Source: an uncultured Eubacterium sp.
Lineage (GTDB): Bacteria > Bacillota > Clostridia > Lachnospirales > Lachnospiraceae
Assembly: GCA_900548465.1 (NCBI GenBank)
Contig: URKY01000046.1
Location: 1 to 17,652 of the forward strand
Length of the DNA: 17,652 nt
Reading direction: 5' to 3'
Numbering within the stretch: position 1 is the first letter of the stretch; every line of letters starts with the position of its first letter. This document shows, one piece after another, positions 1-7,505 of this stretch. The position numbers and the translations under genes are program-made. The notes under the pieces are model-generated. The model saw only the letters and a list, made by a program, of their open reading frames with translations. It was not told where the DNA came from and ran no database searches.

Positions 1-14
1 CACAAAGATTAGTA

Positions 15-2429
15 ATGACGACACAAAAAAACTTTAACGTATTTCTATTCATTCTACTGTTAGGAGTTTTTTCTCCTTTAATGGCTCAAAATATGAGCGA
101 TTCTCAAGTATTGGAATATGTCAAAGAGGGGATTAGACAAGGGAAAGAACAAAAACAATTAGCCTCCGAACTTGCCCGTAAGGGCGTGACCAAAGAACAG
201 GCTATGCGTGTGAAGCAGCTTTATGAGCAGCAGAATAATGTCAATGCTTCCAACGCTACCGGTACGGATGTCAATGAATCACGCCTTCGTGAAGAAATGA
301 AGGAGAACACTTCCGATATGCTGGAAGACCATCCGAGCACTCAAGATCTTGCACGTAGTAATCAGGTTTTCGGCCGTAACATTTTTAATACCCGTAACCT
401 GACTTTTGAACCCAGTGTCAACATCGCCACCCCTTTAAATTACCGTCTCGGTCCCGGTGATGAAGTGATTATCGATATCTGGGGAGCCAGTCAGAACACT
501 ATCCGCCAACAGATTTCTCCTGATGGCACGATCAACATTCAGAAAATAGGTCCCGTTAACCTGAATGGTCTGACTATTTCTGAAGCCAATGACTATCTCA
601 AGAAAACATTAAACAAGATATATAATGGTCTTAATAATACGAATGATCCCACTTCTGACATCCGTCTGACTTTGGGGAGCATCCGTACTATCCAGATCAA
701 TGTGATGGGTGAAGTAGTCCAGCCGGGCACTTACTCTCTTTCTTCCTTTTCTACTGTCTTCCATGCACTTTACCGTGCAGGAGGTGTGAGTGACATAGGT
801 AGCCTTCGTAATGTCCAGCTGGTACGTAACGGCAAAAACATCGCCACAATTGACGTCTACCAATTTATCATGAAAGGAAACATTCAGGATGACATTCGTC
901 TGCAAGAAGGCGATGTTGTGATTGTTCCTGCTTATGATATCTTGGTTAAGATCGACGGAAAAGTGAAACGCCCCATGCGTTTCGAAATGAAAAAGGACGA
1001 AAACTTATCTACTCTAATCAGTTATGCCGGTGGGTTTGATGCTGACGCTTACACCCGTTCTTTGCGTATCGTACGCCAAAACGGACAGGAGTATGAAGTA
1101 AACACAGTCAAGGACCTTGATTATAGTGTCTATAAAATGCGGAATGGTGATGTTGTGACTGCCGAGGCTATCCTTAACCGCTTCACTAATAAGCTTGAAA
1201 TCCGTGGTGCCGTTTACCGTCCCGGTATCTACCAGCTAAACGGTAAACTGAATACCGTCCGTGAACTGGTGAACGAAGCCCAAGGCTTGACGGGTGATGC
1301 TTTCTTGAACCGTGCTGTCCTTTATCGTCAGCGTGAGGATCTTACTACTGAAGTTATCCCTGTTGACATTAAAGCCATCATGGATGGCACTTCTCAAAAT
1401 ATCATCCTGGTGAAAAACGACATTCTTTATATTCCGAGCATCCATGATTTGGAAGATAGAGGTGATGTTGTAATCCATGGTGAAGTAGCCAAACCGGATT
1501 CCTATCCTTATGCTGACAACATGACTCTTGAAGACTTGATCATTCAGGCCGGAGGCTTGCGTGAAGCCGCTTCTGTAGTTCGTGTGGATGTATCCCGTAG
1601 AATCAAGAATCCCCGTAGTACAGTAGATAACGATACTATTGGTCAGATATATACATTCTCCCTGAAAGAAGGCTTTGTCGTCGACGGCACACCGGGTTTC
1701 GTACTTCAACCTTATGATGAGGTCTATGTACGTCGTAGTCCGGGTTATCAGGCTCAGCAGAATGTAGTTGTTGAAGGTGAAATCCTGTTCGGAGGCTCAT
1801 ACGCCATGACCAGCCGTGAAGAACGCCTTTCAGATTTGATCAATAAAGCTGGAGGTGCTACGAATTATGCTTACTTACGTGGTGCCAAGTTGACTCGTGT
1901 CGCTACTGCAGGTGAGAAGAAACGTATGGGAGATGTGATCCGTTTGATGAGTCGACAGTTGGGTGAGGCTATGATGGATTCTTTGGGGGTCCGTGTAGAA
2001 GATACTTTTAGTGTTGGTATTGACTTGGAGAAAGCATTAGCGAATCCTGGCAGTACAGCGGATATTGTCTTGCGTGAGGGTGACGTGATTTCCATTCCGA
2101 AGAACAATAATACGGTCACGATCAATGGTGCTGTGATGGTTCCAAATACAGTTTCTTATATAAAGGGTGAGAATATAGATTATTACCTGAATCAGGCTGG
2201 TGGTTATTCTGAAAATGCAAAGAAGAGTAAGAAATTTATCGTATACATGAATGGCCAGGTAACTAAAGTGAAGGGTAGTGGTAAGAAACAGATTGAACCG
2301 GGTTGTGAGATAATTGTGCCTAGTAAAGCTAAGAAGAATACCAATATTGGTAACATTTTGGGTTATGCTACTTCTTTCAGTTCGTTGGGTATGATGATTG
2401 CCTCTATTGCTAATTTAATCAAGAAATAA
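15..2429 (+). CDS. Outer-membrane polysaccharide export protein with multiple SLBB domains (Wza-like)
   Basis: This is the predicted outer-membrane export channel for the polysaccharide made by the locus (804 residues). Residues 1-24 form a Sec signal peptide with a hydrophobic core (about 9-22) and likely cleavage after LMA. No lipobox cysteine is visible, unlike lipoprotein Wza. A charged linker follows. A Poly_export domain lies at about 140-205, with the characteristic YRLGPGDEV at 143-151. Six SLBB-like repeats follow at about 228-275, 311-357, 394-440, 485-530, 584-630 and 701-748, each with a G-x-V..P-G-x-Y type start and an AGG-type turn. The C-terminus (about 777-802) is hydrophobic and could be the membrane-spanning helix, as in Wza. 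Wza itself is much shorter, and long versions like this one are usual in Bacteroidetes. Wzz follows 15 bases downstream. The family call is firm; an octameric channel is assumed from Wza. Confidence 0.93.
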   Translation: MTTQKNFNVFLFILLLGVFSPLMAQNMSDSQVLEYVKEGIRQGKEQKQLASELARKGVTKEQAMRVKQLYEQQNNVNASNATGTDVNESRLREEMKENTSDMLEDHPSTQDLARSNQVFGRNIFNTRNLTFEPSVNIATPLNYRLGPGDEVIIDIWGASQNTIRQQISPDGTINIQKIGPVNLNGLTISEANDYLKKTLNKIYNGLNNTNDPTSDIRLTLGSIRTIQINVMGEVVQPGTYSLSSFSTVFHALYRAGGVSDIGSLRNVQLVRNGKNIATIDVYQFIMKGNIQDDIRLQEGDVVIVPAYDILVKIDGKVKRPMRFEMKKDENLSTLISYAGGFDADAYTRSLRIVRQNGQEYEVNTVKDLDYSVYKMRNGDVVTAEAILNRFTNKLEIRGAVYRPGIYQLNGKLNTVRELVNEAQGLTGDAFLNRAVLYRQREDLTTEVIPVDIKAIMDGTSQNIILVKNDILYIPSIHDLEDRGDVVIHGEVAKPDSYPYADNMTLEDLIIQAGGLREAASVVRVDVSRRIKNPRSTVDNDTIGQIYTFSLKEGFVVDGTPGFVLQPYDEVYVRRSPGYQAQQNVVVEGEILFGGSYAMTSREERLSDLINKAGGATNYAYLRGAKLTRVATAGEKKRMGDVIRLMSRQLGEAMMDSLGVRVEDTFSVGIDLEKALANPGSTADIVLREGDVISIPKNNNTVTINGAVMVPNTVSYIKGENIDYYLNQAGGYSENAKKSKKFIVYMNGQVTKVKGSGKKQIEPGCEIIVPSKAKKNTNIGNILGYATSFSSLGMMIASIANLIKK

Positions 2430-2444
2430 CGAATACCTTTATTT

Positions 2445-3581
2445 ATGTCTACTTTGATGGAACAAACGTCTGAAAAGGAAACAAAACAGTTGCATAATAA
2501 TCACAATGATGAGGAGATCGAAATTGATTTGATGGATCTTCTTCGTAAGGTAATAGGTATTCGTAAGAAGATCTATAAAGCTGCCGGTATTGGACTGATA
2601 ATTGGTATTATTGTTGCGATAAGTATCCCTAAGCAGTACACGGTTGAAGTTACTCTTTCTCCGGAAATGGGTAATAACAAAGGTGGTGGTTTATCCGGTT
2701 TGGCTGCTTCTTTTTTAGGAAGTGGAGTTTCTATGGGAGATGGAACCGATGCCTTGAATGCTTCCTTATCTGCAGATATCGTCTCTTCTACTCCCTTCTT
2801 GTTGGAACTTTCTAATATGAAAGTACCTGTATCAGGGAGTGAGAAAATCTCTTTAAGTTCTTATTTAGATGAAGAATCTTCTCCCTGGTGGAGTTATGTA
2901 ATCGGGTTTCCTGGTATGGTAATTGGCGGAGTAAAGTCTTTGTTTATCGAAGATGAGGATGAATCTATTTTTTTGGATAAAGCGAGTCAAGGTACCATTG
3001 AATTATCCAAAAAGGAATCTCAGAAGATTGAATCACTAAAGAAAAAGATTGTCGCTTCTGTGGATAAGAAAACTTCAATGACTTCCGTTACTGCAACTTT
3101 TCAGGATTCTAAAGTTGCTGCAGTCGTAGCCGATTCCGTGGTTAAGAAATTGCAGGAATACATCATAGATTATCGTACTTCCAAATCTAAAGAGGATTGT
3201 CTCTATCTGGAGAAATTGTTTAAAGAACGTCAACAAGAATATTATGTCGCTCAGAAGAAATACGCCGACTATATGGACTCCCATGACAATATCATTTTGC
3301 AGAGTGTTCGTACCGAACAGGAACGTTTGCAGAATGACATGAGTTTGGCTTACCAGGTATACAGTCAGGTTGCCAGTCAGCTTCAGGTTGCCAGAGCTAA
3401 AGTTCAGGAAGAAAAACCTGTTTTTGCTGTGGTAGAGCCTGCAGTTGTACCATTATATCCTTCGGGAACCAGTAGAAAGGTATATGTTTTAGCTTTTATT
3501 TTCCTATCAGTTTGTATAGTTATCTTTTGGAATTTATTCGGAAAAGATTTTCTGAATAAGTTCAAAGAAGTATGTGCCTAA
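2445..3581 (+). CDS. Wzz-type polysaccharide chain-length determinant (kinase-less PCP)
   Basis: This is an inner-membrane polysaccharide co-polymerase expected to set chain length with Wzy and to contact the export protein encoded just upstream (378 residues). An acidic cytoplasmic N-terminus includes the EIDLMDLLRKV segment (26-37) typical of Wzz domains. TM1 lies at about 44-61 and is followed by IPKQYTVEVTLSP. A long periplasmic region with charged helical stretches (about 180-330) follows. A proline-bearing segment, VVPLYPSGTSRK, then leads into TM2 (about 346-366). There is no Walker A motif or tyrosine-rich tail, so it carries no fused BY-kinase. A second ATG lies four codons in (MEQTSE), and either could be the start. 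The next gene, the initiating transferase, begins 19 bases after the stop. Confidence 0.9.
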   Translation: MSTLMEQTSEKETKQLHNNHNDEEIEIDLMDLLRKVIGIRKKIYKAAGIGLIIGIIVAISIPKQYTVEVTLSPEMGNNKGGGLSGLAASFLGSGVSMGDGTDALNASLSADIVSSTPFLLELSNMKVPVSGSEKISLSSYLDEESSPWWSYVIGFPGMVIGGVKSLFIEDEDESIFLDKASQGTIELSKKESQKIESLKKKIVASVDKKTSMTSVTATFQDSKVAAVVADSVVKKLQEYIIDYRTSKSKEDCLYLEKLFKERQQEYYVAQKKYADYMDSHDNIILQSVRTEQERLQNDMSLAYQVYSQVASQLQVARAKVQEEKPVFAVVEPAVVPLYPSGTSRKVYVLAFIFLSVCIVIFWNLFGKDFLNKFKEVCA

Positions 3582-3600
3582 AATTAATCTTTAATGTGAT

Positions 3601-5013
3601 ATGGTATCAACCACCAGTCAAATTAATAAATTTATAGAATTTATAGCAGTTCTGGGAGATCTGATCATTCTGAATCTGGTATTGTTCTCTCTCCTTTTCT
3701 TTTGGGAGGAAGCTTTTGTTTCTTTACCTTTTTCTTGTAGAGTCTCCTGGATGATGACTTCGTTAAGTCTCTGTTATCTGGCCTGTTCCGGTTCTCGTGG
3801 GAGGGTTTGGGATAGTCGGGGAATTCGCCCTGACCAACTAGTATTGCGCGTGTTGAAGAATATTATAGCTTTTTCCATCTTTTGGGCATGTATCATGACT
3901 TTTAGTGGAATCTCTATTTATTCTCCTCTTTTTTTTGTCGCTTATTTCTCTTTCCTCTTTGTCATCTTAAGTATTTATCGCATTATTATCCGTCATTTCC
4001 TGATAGTCTATTGTGCTAAGGGCAAACATAGACGTTATGCCGTTTTTATAGGTGGAGGTAATAATATGCAGGTGTTGTATGAGGAGATGGAAAGTTCTCT
4101 GGCGTCTTCTCTATATGAGGTCGTGGGTTATTTTGATATTAAACCGAACGAAGCCCTTTCTTCGCAATGTTCTTATTTGGGTAATCCTGACGGTTTTTCA
4201 GATTTTATGTCCGCACACCCGGGAATCAAGCATGTTTTTTGTTCTCTGTCGATGGAGGAGGGACGTTATAATTTTTCTATCATGAATCATTGTGAAAACC
4301 ATTTGCTTTATTTTCATGGTGTTCCTAATGTCTGTAAAGGTTTTCCTCGTCGTATCTGGCACAGTATGGTTGGCAATATGCCTATTTTGAATCTGCGTTA
4401 TGAGCCTTTGGGTAAGATGGAGAATCGTATATTGAAGCGGATATTTGATATTGTTTTCTCCGGCCTTTTTCTAGTTACTATTTTTCCTTTTGTTTATCTC
4501 ATAGTTGGAAGTATCATAAAGTTGACCTCTCCCGGTCCTGTGTTCTTTAAACAAATGCGTACGGGTTTGAATGGTGTGGATTTTGTGTGTTACAAATTCC
4601 GTTCCATGAAAGTGAATGATGAAGCTGACAGTAAACAGGCTACGGCTGATGATCCTCGTAAAACAAGATTTGGAGACTTTCTTCGTCGTTCTAATATAGA
4701 CGAACTTCCCCAGTTTATCAATGTCTTTAAGGGTGATATGTCGATAGTAGGTCCCCGTCCTCACATGTTGGCTCATACGGAGACTTATGCCCGTTTGATT
4801 GATAAGTATATGGTGCGGCACTTTATAAAACCTGGAGTGACCGGTTGGGCTCAAACGCATGGTTTCCGTGGTGAAACGAGGGAACTTTCACAGATGGAGG
4901 AACGTGTAAAGGCTGATATCTGGTATATGGAGCATTGGACAATGCTGCTTGATATATATATCATTTATAAGACTGTGGCGAATGTGATTGTGGGGGAGAA
5001 GAATGCGTATTAG
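3601..5013 (+). CDS. Undecaprenyl-phosphate sugar-1-phosphate transferase (WbaP/WcaJ type)
   Basis: This is the initiating enzyme of repeat-unit assembly: it moves a hexose-1-phosphate from a nucleotide sugar to undecaprenyl phosphate at the inner membrane (470 residues, the usual length for the large polytopic forms). The N-terminal half has about four TM segments (roughly 10-35, 45-62, 88-105, 108-135), then a Rossmann-like CoA-binding region starting near AVFIGGGNN (147-155). The C-terminal catalytic domain (about 276-470) is complete. It begins KRIFDIVFSG with a membrane helix and carries SPGPVFFKQ (310-318), YKFRSMK (331-337), the DELPQ motif with the Asp-Glu pair (367-371) and GPRPH (384-388), and ends with the GWAQ region. 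Sugar specificity, commonly Glc or Gal for WcaJ/WbaP, cannot be read from sequence. It is the last gene before the composition shift at about 5014. Confidence 0.93.
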   Translation: MVSTTSQINKFIEFIAVLGDLIILNLVLFSLLFFWEEAFVSLPFSCRVSWMMTSLSLCYLACSGSRGRVWDSRGIRPDQLVLRVLKNIIAFSIFWACIMTFSGISIYSPLFFVAYFSFLFVILSIYRIIIRHFLIVYCAKGKHRRYAVFIGGGNNMQVLYEEMESSLASSLYEVVGYFDIKPNEALSSQCSYLGNPDGFSDFMSAHPGIKHVFCSLSMEEGRYNFSIMNHCENHLLYFHGVPNVCKGFPRRIWHSMVGNMPILNLRYEPLGKMENRILKRIFDIVFSGLFLVTIFPFVYLIVGSIIKLTSPGPVFFKQMRTGLNGVDFVCYKFRSMKVNDEADSKQATADDPRKTRFGDFLRRSNIDELPQFINVFKGDMSIVGPRPHMLAHTETYARLIDKYMVRHFIKPGVTGWAQTHGFRGETRELSQMEERVKADIWYMEHWTMLLDIYIIYKTVANVIVGEKNAY

Positions 5014-5216
5014 AATAAAAATTATTTATCGTTATTGAGGCAAAAGGAGTATTTTTATTTTATAATTATGGGTACTTATAATTACTACTAAGTTATGTTG
5101 TGGGTATATTTGATCAATGAAATAGATTAGGATTCATCAATGTCGATATTTTTTTTGTTTATTATGTGTTTCGTGTAATTGGTGAATATTAGATAATATT
5201 TTGAATTATTTGTATT
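5014..5216. other. AT-rich gap between the initiation gene and the acyl-ACP cassette
   Basis: This is the longest non-coding stretch in the window (203 bases). It contains only very short open frames; the two examined are 11 and 12 codons and neither has a convincing context. A 9-base direct repeat, TTATAATTA, lies at 5060-5068 and 5076-5084. Parts of it also form a 7-base all-AT inverted repeat (5063-5069 with 5078-5084), too weak and without a following T-run to be called a terminator. A T8 tract lies at 5149-5156. Because it marks the point where base composition drops, it may be a recombination junction for the serotype-specific block; that is inference. Confidence 0.6.
5105..5112 (+). 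promoter_or_regulatory. Possible Bacteroides -7 promoter element (TATATTTG)
   Basis: TATATTTG matches the Bacteroides sigma-ABfr -7 consensus TAnnTTTG, and lies 105 bases upstream of the malonyltransferase start in the only sizeable gap. No TTTG -33 box is present at the expected 19-21 base spacing; only TA-rich sequence is there. A chance match in AT-rich DNA is quite possible, so this is a weak candidate for an internal promoter driving the acyl cassette. Confidence 0.22.
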
Positions 5217-6131
5217 TTGAAAGCTTTTATATTTCCCGGTCAAGGTTGTCAATATCAAGGAATGGGTAAGGAACTTTATGATGGATTTTCTGAAGCCAGA
5301 GACTTGTTTGAACAAGCTAATGACTATTTCAAACGTCGTATTTCTGATGTTATGTTCTATGGTACTGAAGTAGAACTCATGCGGACTGAGAATACTCAGC
5401 CTGCTGTATTCCTTTATGAAGTGATTGTTGCATCTATCCAAAAGACTTTTAGACCGGATGTAGTAGCCGGACATTCATTGGGAGAGTTTGCGGCTTTAGT
5501 CTTAAATGGTACTATTAGTTTTGAGGATGGTTTGAACCTTGTACTAAAGAGAGCCACTATTGCGCAAAAAGTATGTGAAAAGTTTAATACGGGTATGGGG
5601 GCCGTAATTGGTTTAAGTGATGCATATGTAGAAAAACGTATAAAAGAGATTGGAGATGAAACGGGTGAATTAATATATTTTGCCAATTATAATGGTCCTG
5701 GGCAGGTTGTTATAACTGGTTCAAAAAAAGGAATTCGATTGGCTTGTAAAGCATTTCAAAAGGAAGGTGCAAAAAAGGCTGTTCCTTTACTTATAGGTGG
5801 TAGTTTTCATTCACCTTATATGGAAGAAGCAGGGAGGGAATTAGGAGAAATTATAAAAAGTACTACTTTTCATGAGCCATGTATTCCGATATACCAATGT
5901 GTTGATGCTTTACCTCATACTGATCCTGAAGAAATTAAGAATAATTTAATAAAACATATTACTCATCCAGTTCGCTGGACAGAGATGGTGCGAAATATGG
6001 AAAAAGATGGGATAACCGAATTTTATGAAGGAGGGCCAGATGACACTTTGCAGAAAATAGTAAGACGTATGTGTCCAGATTTAAAGGTTGCTTCTATTAA
6101 AGTTGCTACTGAATATTTAAATATTTTATAA
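5217..6131 (+). CDS. fabD: Malonyl-CoA:ACP transacylase (FabD family), locus-dedicated
   Basis: It transfers malonyl from CoA to the phosphopantetheine arm of an ACP, here presumably the ACP encoded 18 bases downstream (304 residues; E. coli FabD has 309). The family motifs are complete: FPGQGCQYQGMG at 6-17, NTQPA at 59-63, nucleophile Ser87 in GHSLGE (85-90), the carboxylate-binding Arg112 in KRATIAQ (111-117), which argues for malonyl rather than acetyl, and catalytic His198 in SFHSPYM. The start is TTG at 5217: the protein opens KAFIFPGQG exactly as FabD proteins do, and an in-frame TGA lies at 5202 with no ATG or GTG between. It is probably a second copy beside the housekeeping fabD, because a cell could not rely on a capsule locus for essential fatty-acid synthesis. 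Having its own malonyltransferase makes the acyl pathway nearly self-contained. Confidence 0.92.
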   Translation: MKAFIFPGQGCQYQGMGKELYDGFSEARDLFEQANDYFKRRISDVMFYGTEVELMRTENTQPAVFLYEVIVASIQKTFRPDVVAGHSLGEFAALVLNGTISFEDGLNLVLKRATIAQKVCEKFNTGMGAVIGLSDAYVEKRIKEIGDETGELIYFANYNGPGQVVITGSKKGIRLACKAFQKEGAKKAVPLLIGGSFHSPYMEEAGRELGEIIKSTTFHEPCIPIYQCVDALPHTDPEEIKNNLIKHITHPVRWTEMVRNMEKDGITEFYEGGPDDTLQKIVRRMCPDLKVASIKVATEYLNIL

Positions 6132-6149
6132 ACTTAAAAAATAGTGATT

Positions 6150-6377
6150 ATGACATTAAATGAATTTATTAAAAAATTTGCTGAAGAATTTGATGAGACT
6201 CCTATGTCTGATTTTACTGCTGATACAAAATATCGTCAGTTAGATGAATGGAGTTCCCTCTCAGGACTTTCAATTATTTCAATGATTGATGAGGAATTTG
6301 ATAAACAAATAACAGGTGCGGATTTAAGGTCTGTATTAACAATTGAAGAGTTGTATAATTTGGTTAAATCTAAGTGA
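6150..6377 (+). CDS. Dedicated acyl carrier protein (SSL instead of DSL)
   Basis: This is a small acidic carrier protein (75 residues from ATG at 6150; a GTG two codons upstream at 6144 is a less likely start). It should carry the growing acyl chain as a thioester on 4'-phosphopantetheine. The attachment motif is at 33-38, EWSSLS, placing the modified serine at Ser36, followed by the helix LSIISMIDEEF and a C-terminal helix (TIEELYNLV). This layout, a tryptophan two residues before the serine and SIISMIDEE after it, resembles ACPs of O-antigen and capsule loci more than housekeeping AcpP. The aspartate normally before the serine (DSL) is serine here. No phosphopantetheinyl transferase is encoded in the window, so the host AcpS or another PPTase must load it. 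It sits between the malonyltransferase and KAS III genes, supporting its role as their shared substrate. Confidence 0.9.
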   Translation: MTLNEFIKKFAEEFDETPMSDFTADTKYRQLDEWSSLSGLSIISMIDEEFDKQITGADLRSVLTIEELYNLVKSK

Positions 6378-6435
6378 TACATTATGAATTGAGTGTTACT
6401 AATTAACAATAAATATACAATAGAGCAATTAATAT

Positions 6436-7500
6436 ATGGCATTTTTAGATATAAATAACGTTAGAATAGCAGGTATTTCAGCTTGTGTACCATCTAATAT
6501 TTCAGAGAATAAAGAGCTATCCTTATTATCAAAGGATGAGATCTTGAAGTATATAGAAATTACTGGTGTTGAAAGGAAACATTGGGTTAAACATGATGGA
6601 AGTGTATGTACTTCTGATCTTTGTGTACGGTCAGCGGAAAAGTTAATAGATACATTAGGCTGGGATAAAAAAGAAATTGAAGTATTGATATTTGTTTGTC
6701 AAACTCCGGATTATAAAATGCCAGCCACTGCGTGTATCATACAAGATAGATTGGGTCTATCTACTTCCTGTATGGCTTTCGATGTTAATTTAGGCTGTTC
6801 TGGGTTTGTTTATGGGTTATCATTAATATCTAATATGTTGTCAATCGGAAATATTAAAAAAGGTTTATTGTTGGTTGGCAACACTCAATCATATTATGCA
6901 AGTGAGGAAGATAAAAGTTATTATCTAATAGCGGGTGATGCTGGAAGTGCTATCTGTTTGGAACATAATACTCAGAATCCAGATAAATTGCAATTTAATC
7001 TAATGACACAAGGGGCTGGTAAAGAATTTTTAATTGTACCAGATGGTGGGTACAGAAATCCGGTAACACCAGAATCTTTTAAAATGAGAGAATATGAAGA
7101 TGGTATAAGAAGGAGTAATTTGCATTTGCATATGAATGGACTTGAGGTTTTTTCATTCGCTATTTCATATGTTCCTAAAGCATTCAAAGCTTTATTTGAG
7201 CATTTTGAAATAACTCCAGAAACTTCTGATTATTTATTGTTACATCAGGCTAATAAATTTATATGTGAGAAAATACGAAAGAAGTTAAAAATATCAGCCG
7301 AAAAAACTCCATATAATATACAGGAATATGGTAATACTAGTGGAGCAAGTATTCCTTTACTAATGGTTACTAATTTAAGAGAAGAATTAGAGAGTAGAGA
7401 TTTAGATATTTTATTGACTGGATTTGGAGTGGGCTTATCTCTTGGTACAGCACATATAACTACTAATAGAATTGTAGTTCCTGAACTATTAACATTATAA
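6436..7500 (+). CDS. 3-oxoacyl-ACP synthase III (KAS III / FabH-like)
   Basis: This condensing enzyme should join an acyl-CoA starter, classically acetyl-CoA, with malonyl-ACP to give a 3-oxoacyl-ACP (354 residues, against about 317 in E. coli FabH). The thiolase-fold triad is complete and in the KAS III order: Cys121 in NLGCSGFVYG, His270 in LLHQANKFI and Asn300 in GNTSGASIPLL. The C-terminal GFGVGLSLGTAHI is typical of the FabH-like enzymes found in polysaccharide loci. The extra length falls mainly between Cys and His (149 residues here, 132 in E. coli FabH), around the segment from about 195 to 230, and could affect the acyl pocket. The ACP gene ends 58 bases upstream and the ketoreductase starts 5 bases downstream. 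Starter preference cannot be determined from sequence. Confidence 0.92.
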   Translation: MAFLDINNVRIAGISACVPSNISENKELSLLSKDEILKYIEITGVERKHWVKHDGSVCTSDLCVRSAEKLIDTLGWDKKEIEVLIFVCQTPDYKMPATACIIQDRLGLSTSCMAFDVNLGCSGFVYGLSLISNMLSIGNIKKGLLLVGNTQSYYASEEDKSYYLIAGDAGSAICLEHNTQNPDKLQFNLMTQGAGKEFLIVPDGGYRNPVTPESFKMREYEDGIRRSNLHLHMNGLEVFSFAISYVPKAFKALFEHFEITPETSDYLLLHQANKFICEKIRKKLKISAEKTPYNIQEYGNTSGASIPLLMVTNLREELESRDLDILLTGFGVGLSLGTAHITTNRIVVPELLTL

Positions 7501-7505
7501 TAATT

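Noticed and set aside
609..2125. Minus-strand open frames at 609-905, 1236-1709 and 1871-2125
   Set aside because: They lie antisense inside the export protein gene, have no recognisable domains, and are explained by its codon usage.
4052..4285. Plus-strand 77-codon frame inside the initiating transferase gene
   Set aside because: It is in a different frame from an intact, well-conserved gene and its translation shows no family features.
5060..5084. AT-only inverted repeat as a terminator after the initiating transferase gene
   Set aside because: The stem is only seven A-T pairs with an eight-base loop and no following T-run; it would not be stable.
5095..5178. Tiny frames of 11 and 12 codons (from ATG 5095 and ATG 5140) as leader peptides
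   Set aside because: No attenuator-like stems or regulatory codon runs accompany them; such frames are expected by chance.
5127..5474. Minus-strand 115-codon frame overlapping the gap and the start of the malonyltransferase gene
   Set aside because: Its asparagine/isoleucine-rich, low-complexity translation is typical of AT-rich noncoding strand, and most of it is antisense to the conserved FabD N-terminus.
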